Positions 42,563 through 51,325 of a DNA stretch of 64,000 nucleotides are shown in pieces. The DNA lies in contig CAZMMX010000002.1 of assembly GCA_964567485.1 (NCBI GenBank), forward strand, positions 104,045-168,044, written 5' to 3'. The translations under genes and the position numbers were made by a program. The notes under the pieces are model-generated. The model ran no database searches and was not told the origin of the DNA. It saw only the letters and a list, made by a program, of their open reading frames with translations. The DNA is from UBA1413 sp964567485. Lineage in GTDB: Bacteria > Bacteroidota > Bacteroidia > Bacteroidales > Prolixibacteraceae. The stretch's first letter is position 1, and every line of letters begins with the position of its first letter.

Positions 42563-44503
42563 TCAGAATCTTCCGGGGAGGCCCAGGGGCATTCCCTCCT
42601 CGTTGTCGGGGACTTCCTTTTCCATTTCTGAGTCACGGCGTTTCTGCTCCTGTTGTTGTTTCAGGCGGAGTTCCTCTTCTTCCTTGTCGATGAGATGTTT
42701 CAGGAAGGTGGGATCGGGCTTCAGGTCCCACTGAAACTGGTTTTCCCAGTTGGAGCGGACTTTGACGATCTCGGGAAGATAAGCGATCCTTTCGGGTTGC
42801 TGCCGGAGTGAGAAAACCCCGGGATCCCACCTGCCGTTGCCATTGCGGTCAAAAATGATTCTGACCTTATATTTCGAAGGAGACAAAAAGTCAAAGGTGA
42901 CCTGGCCGTTCCCGGTCGCGCGAATCTGGCGGAGTACTTTTTCCTCCTTGCTGTTGTCGAGGAGTTCGGCAATAAGGGGGCCTTCGGCAGAGGTCAGGTT
43001 GAGGATGATCTTTCCGTAGAAGTCCTCTTTTTGGGTGGTGAACGGTTTCCTGACCTTTTGGCTGACCGTCCCGTAGATGGTGGTGGCCGCCGCCGAGTCG
43101 ATTTCCAGGAGGTAGCCGGTTTCGGCCTCCCAGGGCCATTCAACGCGGGTGGTGCGCCATGCCAGGGTATCTTCGGAAATGACGGGTTTTAAAAGGGTGG
43201 TGTCTTTATCCTGGATGCTGTAGAGACGTATCGATGTGGTGTCGAAGCTCTTCAGCGGTTCGGGAGCCAGCAGGAGAATAGGGAGATTCAGGTCAAAACC
43301 TGCATTTTTCACATTGTCGGAAAAGGAAAACAGGGGAATCTGGGGAGTGCCGTCCTCTTTTTTGCGCTTGCGGGTTTCCTGTTTTTCCTTGTCGGTATAA
43401 ATCAGGGGTATGGTATCCTTCTGCAGGTAATTTTGGCGAAGGGAGTCGAGCTGGTTATAGGAGATTTCGAGGGTGAGGGTGTCCATGCGGGCCAACAGGG
43501 TGTCGGTGATCCACACCGTCAGCGAGTCCCACTCCTGGTTGTATTCGATGATATGCCATTTTTCCGCATCGTGGTTGAGCACACGCAGTCCCAGGGTATC
43601 CCTGACCGGCTCCCCGAAAACGAAGGTAGACTTGTAGCGGTTGTTACGTACCGATTTGTCGAGAAACTGCTCGTAGAAATCCTCGGTGAAGGTTCTCAGA
43701 TATATGGGGTCGGGTTTAAATGTGGTATGTCCGGAAATGAGCAACGAGTCGGCACCCACGGCCAGGGTGTCGGGGGCGGCCACATATTCTGCGGTGGGGA
43801 TCACCAGGGAGTCGGCAAAGGCAAACTCCTCGGCTCCCGGGTCATAGCGCAGATTGTTGTTGGCATCATTGACGGCATAAAGACGGTAGCTTCCGGCCTT
43901 GATGTTGTCGAACAGAAAAAGACCCCGGGCATCGGTGCGGGCGATATAGTCGGGAGTGGTGCGGGTGATGGCGCTATCTTTCTGACTGGCATGGAGCATG
44001 ACGATTACCTTCTCCATGGGGTCGAGGTGGGCGGCATCTTTGACCATCCCTGCCACCCTGAGGGTGTCGATCTCATCCCCGGTACTGAATAACAGACGTA
44101 ACCCCGGATAGGGATTTCTCTCATTGTTGTCGGCTACGGAATTCTTGAAATCGAGGGAATAGGTCACCCCGGGTTTCAGCTCTTCGTTGAAGGAGACAAT
44201 CAGTGATTTTGACTTGGTCCTCACGTTAGGACGTTTCGCCAGCGGAGGCGAGACCACCAGTTCCTCCGACACTTCGTCGGGGATAATATATTCGCTAAAG
44301 GTCAGCCGCACCTCTTTTCCCGAGAAGCCGGTACTTCTGATGGCCGGGGAGGTCTCCACCAGCACCGGAGGAATGGAATCACGGGGACCGCCGGTGGGCA
44401 TGCCCTGGTTGGCGCACCTGCCGAAGAATAATAATCCTGACAGGACCATGGCCGTCACGATGGGAGAGTGCCGCCCTGCTTTTTTCAACAATCGGTTGTT
44501 CAT
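42563..44503 (-). CDS. Ig-like (Big_5-type) domain lipoprotein
   Basis: The 646-residue protein has a lipoprotein-like signal (LFFGRC, Cys about residue 30) followed by an N-terminal Ig-like domain with PPVLVETSPAIRSTGFSGKEVRLTFSEYI, the SbsA/Big_5 pattern. A carboxypeptidase-regulatory-like segment follows (RTDARGLFLFDNIKAGSYRLYAVNDANNN), then an extended beta-rich region. The C-terminal 40 residues are Glu/Gln/Lys-rich (DKEEEELRLKQQQEQKRRDSEMEKE). Function is unknown; it is probably a surface or periplasmic lipoprotein. Its last codons and TGA stop lie inside the repeat unit bordering the assembly gap, so the 3' end should be treated with mild caution. A -7 element TATGTTTG lies at 44542-44549 on the minus strand. 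Confidence 0.82.
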   Translation of the reverse strand: MNNRLLKKAGRHSPIVTAMVLSGLLFFGRCANQGMPTGGPRDSIPPVLVETSPAIRSTGFSGKEVRLTFSEYIIPDEVSEELVVSPPLAKRPNVRTKSKSLIVSFNEELKPGVTYSLDFKNSVADNNERNPYPGLRLLFSTGDEIDTLRVAGMVKDAAHLDPMEKVIVMLHASQKDSAITRTTPDYIARTDARGLFLFDNIKAGSYRLYAVNDANNNLRYDPGAEEFAFADSLVIPTAEYVAAPDTLAVGADSLLISGHTTFKPDPIYLRTFTEDFYEQFLDKSVRNNRYKSTFVFGEPVRDTLGLRVLNHDAEKWHIIEYNQEWDSLTVWITDTLLARMDTLTLEISYNQLDSLRQNYLQKDTIPLIYTDKEKQETRKRKKEDGTPQIPLFSFSDNVKNAGFDLNLPILLLAPEPLKSFDTTSIRLYSIQDKDTTLLKPVISEDTLAWRTTRVEWPWEAETGYLLEIDSAAATTIYGTVSQKVRKPFTTQKEDFYGKIILNLTSAEGPLIAELLDNSKEEKVLRQIRATGNGQVTFDFLSPSKYKVRIIFDRNGNGRWDPGVFSLRQQPERIAYLPEIVKVRSNWENQFQWDLKPDPTFLKHLIDKEEEELRLKQQQEQKRRDSEMEKEVPDNEEGMPLGLPGRF

Positions 44504-44541
44504 GATCTTCTTACGGTCAGATGGTGGTATAAATCATGGTA

Positions 44542-44549
44542 CAAACATA
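44542..44549 (-). promoter_or_regulatory. -7 element of the Ig-like lipoprotein gene
   Basis: Minus-strand TATGTTTG, 39 bases before the ATG at 44503. Confidence 0.4.
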
Positions 44550-44614
44550 CAAATTCCCTTAAAAACCTTTTTTATTCCCGATTAGCTTTTATACTTTCAA
44601 CCAAATTTTCAAAG

Positions 44615-46801
44615 ATGTCGAAGAAAGATAAGCAGAAGAAGAGCAGGAAGATGGTGGCTTTCAACAAAAAGAACCTCAAATCGGCCATCCTGTCGGTGAT
44701 GTACGACGATCCTGTGAAGCCGTTCAATTACCGTCAGATAGGTTCTGTATTGGGCATCAAGGATGAGGAAGCGCGGAAGCTGGTGGTCGTTGTTCTGGGA
44801 GAATTGCATGAAAGCGGATACCTGGAGCAGCTGGCCCGTGGAAAATACCGGTTGCGGACACGCGGGGGCACCATTACCGGACAGGTCGATATGCAGCCTA
44901 CAGGATATGCTTATGTTCACAGTGACGAAGCCGAGACCCCGGTGTATGTGTCGGCGCGTAACCTGATGCATGCCATGGCCGGCGATACGGTGAAGGTTCA
45001 TCTTTTTGCCCGCCGGAAAGGACATGACCTGGAAGGGGAAGTGGTGGAGATTCTGGAACGTTCGCGAAAGACATGGGTGGGCACCCTGGAGATCTCCCGC
45101 AATTACGCTTTCCTGATCCCCACCGGGAAAGCCAGTTTTGACATTTTCATTCCTGCCGAGAACCTCAACGGGGCGAAGAACGGTCAGAAAGCGGTGGCCG
45201 AGATTACCGAATGGCCTGCCAATGCCAAGAATCCCGTGGGGATCATTACCGAGGTGCTGGGCGATGCCGGGATCCACGAAACCGAAATGCACGCCATCCT
45301 CGCCGAATATGAGCTTCCCTGGCGTTTCCCCGAAAAAGTGGAGAAAGCCGCAGAGAAGATCCCTGAGGAGATCCCCCAGGCAGAATATGGACGCAGGCGT
45401 GACTTCCGCGAAGTGACCACCTTTACCATCGACCCTGCCGACGCCAAGGATTTTGACGATGCCCTCTCGTTGCGTCCTCTGGGCAACGGGAATTATGAGG
45501 TGGGCATCCATATCGCCGATGTCACCCATTATGTAAAGCCCGGCACCCTGCTTGAAGAGGAGGCCTATGAAAGAGGAACTTCCGTTTACCTGGTCGACAG
45601 GGTGGTTCCCATGCTCCCCGAAAAACTCTCGAATGGGGTCTGCTCCCTCCGGCCCCGGGAAGACAAACTCTGCTTCTCGGCGGTTTTTGAGATCACCCCG
45701 GAAGCCACGGTGCTCCACGAATGGTTTGGGAAAACGGTCATTAACTCGGATCGCAGATTCAGCTACGAGGAGGCCCAGGAGATCATAGAAACCGGAAAGG
45801 GTGACCTTGCCGGAGAGATCCTGCTGCTTAACACTTTGGCTGAGAAATTGCGGGAACAAAGATTCCGGGGAGGAGCCATTGCCTTCGACCGCGTTGAGGT
45901 CAAATTCAATATCGACGAAAACGGGAAGCCTCTGTCGGTCTATTTCAAGGAGTCGAAGGAAGCCAATAAGCTGATTGAAGAGTTCATGCTGCTGGCCAAC
46001 AAAAAAGTGGCCGAACTGTTTGGTAAGGAGGTCGACAAAAAGAGTCCCCGCATTTTCGTTTATCGTATCCATGACCGCCCCGATGCTGAAAAACTGGAAA
46101 ATTTCAATAATTTCATTCATAAGTTTGGGTATGGTATTCAAACGGTGACTCCGCGTGGGGTGGCTGAGTCGATGAACCAGCTGCTTGGGAATGTCAGGGG
46201 CAAGAAGGAGCAGAACGTGGTGGAGATGCTGGCCATCAGGGCTATGGCCAAGGCTGAATATTCGGTGCGTAACATTGGCCATTACGGCCTGGCTTTTGAC
46301 TATTACACCCACTTTACTTCTCCCATCAGGCGGTACCCCGACATGATGGTCCACCGACTTCTCGAAAAATTACTGGAGGGAGGCCGCTCTTCCCATACCG
46401 GAGACTATGCCGAGATGTGCCGCCACTCCTCAGAAATGGAATCCCGGGCCGCCAATGCCGAAAGAGCCTCGGTGAAGTACAAACAGGTGGAGTTCATGCA
46501 GGACCACATCGGCGAGATCTTTGCCGGCGTCATTTCCGGGGTCACCGACTGGGGCCTTTATGTAGAACTCGAAAACAAAATCGAGGGTATGATCCCTGTC
46601 AGCCAGCTGGATGATGATTTTTATATTTTTGACGAGAAAAACTACCTGATCAGAGGACGCCATACCAACAGAACATTCCAGTTGGGTGACCCTGTGAAGG
46701 TGACGATATGGAGGACCAACCTGGAAAAGAAACAACTCGACTTCCTGCTGGCCGCCGAAGGGGACAACGGCAACAACTCCCGCACAAAAAGTAAAAACTG
46801 A
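44615..46801 (+). CDS. rnr: Ribonuclease R
   Basis: The 728-residue product is read from ATG 44615. The frame is open from 44468, but that stretch overlaps the divergent promoter region and has no RNase R character. An N-terminal basic patch and winged-helix segment (about 1-85) precede OB/cold-shock domains (about 86-230). The RNB catalytic domain shows Asp273, Asp279, Asp281 and Asp282 in TIDPADAKDFDDALS, spaced as in RNase II. A C-terminal S1 domain (GEIFAGVISGVTDWGLYVELENKIEGMIPV) follows. It is a processive 3'-5' exoribonuclease that degrades structured RNA. TetR follows 51 bases downstream. Confidence 0.95.
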   Translation: MSKKDKQKKSRKMVAFNKKNLKSAILSVMYDDPVKPFNYRQIGSVLGIKDEEARKLVVVVLGELHESGYLEQLARGKYRLRTRGGTITGQVDMQPTGYAYVHSDEAETPVYVSARNLMHAMAGDTVKVHLFARRKGHDLEGEVVEILERSRKTWVGTLEISRNYAFLIPTGKASFDIFIPAENLNGAKNGQKAVAEITEWPANAKNPVGIITEVLGDAGIHETEMHAILAEYELPWRFPEKVEKAAEKIPEEIPQAEYGRRRDFREVTTFTIDPADAKDFDDALSLRPLGNGNYEVGIHIADVTHYVKPGTLLEEEAYERGTSVYLVDRVVPMLPEKLSNGVCSLRPREDKLCFSAVFEITPEATVLHEWFGKTVINSDRRFSYEEAQEIIETGKGDLAGEILLLNTLAEKLREQRFRGGAIAFDRVEVKFNIDENGKPLSVYFKESKEANKLIEEFMLLANKKVAELFGKEVDKKSPRIFVYRIHDRPDAEKLENFNNFIHKFGYGIQTVTPRGVAESMNQLLGNVRGKKEQNVVEMLAIRAMAKAEYSVRNIGHYGLAFDYYTHFTSPIRRYPDMMVHRLLEKLLEGGRSSHTGDYAEMCRHSSEMESRAANAERASVKYKQVEFMQDHIGEIFAGVISGVTDWGLYVELENKIEGMIPVSQLDDDFYIFDEKNYLIRGRHTNRTFQLGDPVKVTIWRTNLEKKQLDFLLAAEGDNGNNSRTKSKN

Positions 46802-46812
46802 GATTTTTGATC

Positions 46813-46820
46813 TATCTTTG
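46813..46820 (+). promoter_or_regulatory. -7 element and purine-rich RBS of the TetR gene
   Basis: TATCTTTG lies 32 bases before the ATG at 46853. The leader contains AGGGAGAGG (46841-46849), one of the few Shine-Dalgarno-like stretches in the window. Confidence 0.45.
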
Positions 46821-46852
46821 TTTTAACATTATCAAACATAAGGGAGAGGTTC

Positions 46853-47455
46853 ATGGACAACGGAGCAGAAAACGGTTCAAAAAAGGATGTGAACCGCGAG
46901 AGCATCCTGAAGATCGCCCAGGAGATTTTCAGTAAATACGGATACCGCAAGACCACGCTCGACGACATTGCCAATGCCGTGCGAAAAGGGAAGAGTTCGC
47001 TCTATTATTACTTCAAGAGCAAGGAAGACCTGTTCCAGGCGGTGATCATGAAAGAGGTGGAATTGCTGCGCAAGGAACTTGACAAGGTGGTCAACCGCAA
47101 TACCGATCCCGTCGACAAGCTGAGGGATTACCTGTTGACCAAGATCAACACTTTCAGGAACCTGGCCAATTTCTACAATGCCCTGGAAAACGACGTGACG
47201 GCCATCGGTTTCATTGAGGAGGTGAAAAACCGGTATGAGCAGGATGAGATCAGGATGATCAAGAGGATCCTGATTGAAGGGGTCCGCAAGAACGAATTTG
47301 AGATTTACGACTTTAACCTGGCGGCCATCGGGATTACCATGGCCATCAAAGGACTCGAGATGCCCCTTTCTGCCGGAACCTACGGCACGATGAACCTGGA
47401 AAGGAGCGTTGATGTTATCCTCAGGATCATCTGCTATGGCATCATGAAGCGGTAA
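46853..47455 (+). CDS. TetR/AcrR-family transcriptional regulator
   Basis: The 200-residue protein has an N-terminal TetR helix-turn-helix (about residues 14-60): ILKIAQEIFSKYGYRKTTLDDIANAVRKGKSSLYYYFKSKEDLF has the family pattern. The C-terminal ligand domain is all-helical and unassigned (KNRYEQDEIRMIKRILIEGVRKNEFEIYD). It follows rnr on the same strand but with its own promoter element. The converging GNAT-ATP-grasp-KamA operon ends 16 bases beyond its stop, so regulation of that operon is possible but not indicated by position. Ligand unknown. Confidence 0.88.
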   Translation: MDNGAENGSKKDVNRESILKIAQEIFSKYGYRKTTLDDIANAVRKGKSSLYYYFKSKEDLFQAVIMKEVELLRKELDKVVNRNTDPVDKLRDYLLTKINTFRNLANFYNALENDVTAIGFIEEVKNRYEQDEIRMIKRILIEGVRKNEFEIYDFNLAAIGITMAIKGLEMPLSAGTYGTMNLERSVDVILRIICYGIMKR

Positions 47456-47471
47456 TGGGCGGAATTTCTTT

Positions 47472-47951
47472 TTAGTCCAGGGATTTTCTGAAGATCAGTT
47501 TAGGGTCCCCGGGGCCGTAATATTCGGGGAGTGAGGCTTCCAGGGTATACCCCCGGCGGTGGTAAAATTCTACGGTGGGTTGATAGAGGGGTCTTCCTGA
47601 GGTTTCAATCCAGAGGATCTTGCCCCCTTTGTGCCTGACCATTTCCTCGGTGCGGGTGAGCAGCAGGGTGCCCAGGCCACTGTTTTTCCGTTGTTCCGCG
47701 ATGGCGAGCCAGTAAAGATCCCAGGAGTGCAGGGTAACCGGGTTCGCCCCGTAGTTGGCAAATCCCACCAGGTCTCCCTCCTCTTCCACGATCAGCCAGT
47801 GATAGCCCGAGTCCTCCTCTCCTTTCCGGAGGGTCTCTTCAAAGATCTCCATGACCACTTCTGTTTCAAAGGGGTAGAAAAATCCCGACTCATCAAGTAA
47901 GCGCCTGATGGCCTCTTTATCCTTTTTTTTGATGGTTGTTCTTATTTCCAT
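47472..47951 (-). CDS. GNAT-family N-acetyltransferase, last gene of the KamA operon
   Basis: The 159-residue protein has the GNAT core with acetyl-CoA-binding motif A in QRKNSGLGTLLLTRTEEMV, preceded by LHSWDLYWLAIAE (beta4), and the C-terminal VEFYHRRGYTLEASLPEYYGPGDPKLIFRK, as in RimI-like or small-molecule acetyltransferases. It begins 3 bases after the stop of the ATP-grasp gene upstream, so it is translationally coupled. In the known AblA/AblB pathway a KamA enzyme and a GNAT make N-epsilon-acetyl-beta-lysine, so an acetylated beta-amino acid or its conjugate is a reasonable product. The substrate is inference. Confidence 0.85.
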   Translation of the reverse strand: MEIRTTIKKKDKEAIRRLLDESGFFYPFETEVVMEIFEETLRKGEEDSGYHWLIVEEEGDLVGFANYGANPVTLHSWDLYWLAIAEQRKNSGLGTLLLTRTEEMVRHKGGKILWIETSGRPLYQPTVEFYHRRGYTLEASLPEYYGPGDPKLIFRKSLD

Positions 47952-47954
47952 GGT

Positions 47955-48950
47955 TTATGGGTTGTTCATGTGGTCCACTATTCTTTGGATGACGCCTGGG
48001 AAGGAATATCCTGCCTGTTGGGTGGCTGCCGTGAATCCGCTTCCGGGTGAAATGCAGGGGTTGGCATTGGCTTCAATGACATACACGGTTCCCTGTTGGT
48101 CAACGCGCATGTCGACCCGTGCGTACCCCCTGAGGCCCAGGGTATTCCATGCGTTCAGGGCGGCTTCCCTGATGGCTTTGGCCAGCCATGGATCTCCTGT
48201 CAGGTCGGGGAAATCACGTAGGGTGTTTTCATATTCAAAACTCCCGGGGGTCCATTTGGCATGGTAATCCACGATTCGGGGCCTCTCCTTTTCAAAACCA
48301 CGGAAGAGAATTTCGGCAAAGGGAAGGATTTCGGGGTTTCCCTTCCTGTCGAGGAGGCTGATGTTGAATTCCCGGCCCTCAATGAATTCCTCGATCTGCC
48401 AGGCGTGGTCGGGGAGATCTCCCGATTTTCCGGAAAGGGCCTCAAAAATCGCAGGGCGATGCCCTTCGAAGGTGAATACCGAGGCGGCGGTAATTCCCGC
48501 GGAGCCCTCCTCCCATACTGGTTTGAGGATGTACCTGCGGCCGGGAACCATCTCCTTCCACGCTGAAGGTTCCAGCGTTCCGGGAACGTTCACTCCCTGA
48601 TGGCGCAGCATCTTGTTGGTGAGCCGCTTACTGGTGGTCAGGAACAGGGCCTCCAGAGGATTCCCGGTATAGGCGATGCCATACATGTTGAGCAGCGCCG
48701 GAATGAAATAGTTGAGTTCCCCTTTATTCGCGATGGCCTCGGTGAGATTGAAGACATGAGAAATCCCTTCCCGTTTCAGGCGGGCCGTCTCTTCCATGAA
48801 ATCCGCGCTAATGGTGGCTTTGCTGACGGAAATCCCCAACTCCCCGAGGGCTTTCTCCACAGCTTCCACCTGGTCGAGGACATCCCAGTCGTCGGCTCCC
48901 GAACCGGGAACCGGTGCATTATAGAGGATCGTAATTGCTTTGATGGTCAT
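47955..48950 (-). CDS. ATP-grasp ligase, D-Ala-D-Ala ligase-like (second of two)
   Basis: The 331-residue protein follows the D-alanine-D-alanine ligase plan: VFNLTEAIANKGELNYFIPALLNMYGIAYTGN in the N-terminal domain, RYILKPVWEEGSAGI (ATP lysine), IEEFIEGREFNISLLDRKG, and the metal-binding YARVDMRVDQQGTVYVIEANANPCISPGSGF. It lies 23 bases after its paralogue and 3 bases before the GNAT gene. A true Ddl for peptidoglycan is usually found near mur genes and alone; a tandem pair beside KamA points to amide ligation of a special amino acid. Substrates are unknown. Confidence 0.85.
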   Translation of the reverse strand: MTIKAITILYNAPVPGSGADDWDVLDQVEAVEKALGELGISVSKATISADFMEETARLKREGISHVFNLTEAIANKGELNYFIPALLNMYGIAYTGNPLEALFLTTSKRLTNKMLRHQGVNVPGTLEPSAWKEMVPGRRYILKPVWEEGSAGITAASVFTFEGHRPAIFEALSGKSGDLPDHAWQIEEFIEGREFNISLLDRKGNPEILPFAEILFRGFEKERPRIVDYHAKWTPGSFEYENTLRDFPDLTGDPWLAKAIREAALNAWNTLGLRGYARVDMRVDQQGTVYVIEANANPCISPGSGFTAATQQAGYSFPGVIQRIVDHMNNP

Positions 48951-48973
48951 TATTCGCCGATGATATGAGGATT

Positions 48974-49951
48974 TTACCTGGGGATTCCCAGTCGGGTGAG
49001 GGCTGCGGTCATGATCAACCCAATCAGTTGAGCATAGGAGATTCCTGCCATGCGGGCCAGGATGGGGAGGTCGGAGTGGATGGGGTGGAGGCCTGCCAGG
49101 GGATTGGCCTCTATGAAGCAGAGGCGTCCGTGCCTGTCAACCCGGAGGTCTATGCGTCCTCCGTCGGCACCTCCCAGGGCCTTCCAGGCCCCCAGGGCCA
49201 CCCGGGAGCACTCCTTCAGTTCTTCTGCTCCGGCTTGCCGGTAACGGGCCAGCGTTTCGTAATTCTCTTTCACATCCATGGAGTAAATGGTTCCCCGGGA
49301 GGTCAAAATTTCCATGGCGCCGATGACCCGTGCTGCCGCTCCGTTGCCCACGACACCTGCCGTGAACTCCCGCCCGGGCAGGAATTCCTCGACCAGGGCC
49401 GGCTGACGGTGATGCTCCAGAATCATCGCCACAGCCTGTTTCAATTGCCCCGGAGTCTCCACCAGCGATTTTTCGGAAATTCCTTTTCCCGTGCCTTCGG
49501 ACAGGGGTTTGACAAAGAGAGGGAAGGGCAGGGGGATAGTCTCCGTTTCTCCCATTTCCCTGATGACCCTCCCCGGAGCCACCGGAACGCCCTGCTCCGC
49601 GACCACCTGTTTGGCCAGGTGCTTGTTCAGGGAAACCCCCAGCACCTCTCCGTTGCTGAAGACATAGGGGATTTTATATTGGTCAAGGAGTGCCGGGACT
49701 GCCGATTCGCGTGAAGGGCCATAGGCTCCTTCGGTAATGTTAAAGACCAGGTCCCATCTTGTCCCTGCCGCCAGGGCGCCCACCAGCTGATAGATGTTGC
49801 CTATTCTCAGGGGCAGAAAGCCCAGTTCCCTGAGGGCCTCTTCGAGGGCGTCCACGGTCTCCTCCCTGTCGAATTCCGCGGCTTCTTCGGCGGTAAAACC
49901 TTTGTCGAGGTACCACGACTTCAGGTCGTAACACATTCCTACTGTTATCAT
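48974..49951 (-). CDS. ATP-grasp ligase, D-Ala-D-Ala ligase-like (first of two)
   Basis: The 325-residue ATP-grasp protein carries LVFNITEGAYGPSRESAVPALLDQYKIPYVFSN, the Ddl-type NEG-loop region; LFVKPLSEGTGKGISEKSLV; VEEFLPGREFTAGVVG; and the C-terminal metal site GGRIDLRVDRHGRLCFIEANPLAGLHPIHSDLPI. It is clearly homologous to the next gene but far from identical, so this is an old duplication or a two-substrate system. It begins 5 bases after the KamA stop. The expected chemistry is ATP-dependent acyl-phosphate formation and amide bond synthesis, with ADP released. Confidence 0.85.
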   Translation of the reverse strand: MITVGMCYDLKSWYLDKGFTAEEAAEFDREETVDALEEALRELGFLPLRIGNIYQLVGALAAGTRWDLVFNITEGAYGPSRESAVPALLDQYKIPYVFSNGEVLGVSLNKHLAKQVVAEQGVPVAPGRVIREMGETETIPLPFPLFVKPLSEGTGKGISEKSLVETPGQLKQAVAMILEHHRQPALVEEFLPGREFTAGVVGNGAAARVIGAMEILTSRGTIYSMDVKENYETLARYRQAGAEELKECSRVALGAWKALGGADGGRIDLRVDRHGRLCFIEANPLAGLHPIHSDLPILARMAGISYAQLIGLIMTAALTRLGIPR

Positions 49952-49956
49952 AAGGC

Positions 49957-51204
49957 TTAGAAACCGGGATAATAACAGGTTTTGCCGAGGTAGTTGGTCA
50001 TGGTGATTCCTTCGGTGGTGATTTCCCTGACGTAATCGGGGAGGAGGGGGATTTTTCCTCCTCCTCCGGGGGCGTCAATGACAAAATGGGGGATGGCATA
50101 TCCCGAGGTAAATCCCCTGAGGCTGTGGATGATCTCCAGGCCTTTGGAAACCGGGGTTCTGAAGTGGTGCGATCCGGGGACCAGGTCACACTGATAGAGG
50201 TAGTAGGGGCGTACCCTTATTTTCAGGAGTTTGTGCATCAGGGAGCGTATGACCAGGGGGTCGTCGTTGATTCCGCGGAGCAGGACCGTTTGGCTACCCA
50301 GGGGGATGCCGGCTCCGGCAAGCCGGGCACAGGCCGCCGCCGTTTCCGGGGTGATCTCCTCGGGATGGCTGAAATGGATGCTCATCCACAGCGGGTGATA
50401 CCGCTCCAGCATGGCTGTAAGTTCCGGGGTGATTCTCTGTGGCAGGACCACCGGAACCTTGGTCCCGATGCGGATGATCTCGACATGGGGGATGGCCCTT
50501 AGCTGCGAGAGCAGGAATTCCAACTGCGCATTGGAGAGGGTCAGGGGATCTCCGCCACTGATCAGCACGTCACGGATTTCAGGATGGCTGGCAATATATT
50601 CGATGGCCCTTTCCCACTGAAAGCGCGGGGCATGGGTCAGCCGGCCCACGCTGTGCGACCGTGTGCAGTAACGGCAGTAGGCCGAACAGGTCTGGGTGAC
50701 CAGAAAAAGTACCCTGTCGGGATAACGATGGACCAGTCCGGGAACCGGCGAAGAGGCCTCCTCATGCAGGGAGTCGGATTTCTCCTCAGGCCAGGTGACC
50801 AGCTCTTCGGGAGTGGGAACCATCATCCTGCGAATCGGGTGGTCAGGGCCTCCCTGCGTCATCAGAGAGAGGTACCAGGGGGTGATCCTCAGCGGAAGCC
50901 TCCCCTTTAGTCCGGCAATAGCCTCCCGCTCCCCGGCAGTGAGATCGATAAACCGGGATAACTGGTCACCACTGGTCACCACGTTGCGCAACTGCCACTT
51001 CCAGTCGTTCCAGGATTGGAGGTCGGTAAAAGGATAATAGGTACGAAGAAATAGAGAGATCCGGTCGTTATCGGGGTCTAAAGCTGGGATACCTTCTTGA
51101 TTCAAAGAACCGGCGCATTTACCGCCAGGCTCCTCCGGAGAGGAGCTACCCGTGAGGCTGCCATCTGTCGCGGTGGCAGCAGTCTCGTTTGCTTTAAAGG
51201 TCAT
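49957..51204 (-). CDS. KamA-family radical SAM aminomutase (lysine 2,3-aminomutase-like)
   Basis: The 415-residue enzyme carries the radical-SAM cluster motif CSAYCRYC (Cys173, Cys177, Cys180), the GGD motif in LISGGDPLTLS, and the PLP lysine Lys384 in VIDAPGGGGK. By alignment with Clostridium lysine 2,3-aminomutase, both aspartates that hold the lysine side-chain amine are kept: Asp340 in YQCD and Asp377 seven residues before the PLP lysine. The glutamate-specific replacement (Lys/Asn) is absent. The C-terminal CxCxxC zinc motif of the Clostridium enzyme is absent, and an unconserved N-terminal extension of about 45 residues is present. Expected reaction: L-lysine to L-beta-lysine. It leads the four-gene operon. 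Confidence 0.88.
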   Translation of the reverse strand: MTFKANETAATATDGSLTGSSSPEEPGGKCAGSLNQEGIPALDPDNDRISLFLRTYYPFTDLQSWNDWKWQLRNVVTSGDQLSRFIDLTAGEREAIAGLKGRLPLRITPWYLSLMTQGGPDHPIRRMMVPTPEELVTWPEEKSDSLHEEASSPVPGLVHRYPDRVLFLVTQTCSAYCRYCTRSHSVGRLTHAPRFQWERAIEYIASHPEIRDVLISGGDPLTLSNAQLEFLLSQLRAIPHVEIIRIGTKVPVVLPQRITPELTAMLERYHPLWMSIHFSHPEEITPETAAACARLAGAGIPLGSQTVLLRGINDDPLVIRSLMHKLLKIRVRPYYLYQCDLVPGSHHFRTPVSKGLEIIHSLRGFTSGYAIPHFVIDAPGGGGKIPLLPDYVREITTEGITMTNYLGKTCYYPGF

Positions 51205-51325
51205 TTTTATGTGTCAGTCCCAAATTTTTTTGTTGTAACCAGAGTTATAAAGACATTAAAATTATGTGCAAAAATATGGATTGTTTCATCCGTTGTTGGG
51301 AGAGAGACATAAAAATATAGCAATA

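Noticed and set aside
42207..42734. Open frames that run through the N gap
   Set aside because: Codons made of N translate as X and join unrelated flanks; they are assembly artefacts.
44609..46354. Minus-strand open frame of 581 codons over rnr
   Set aside because: Antisense to RNase R, whose catalytic residues are intact; no independent support.
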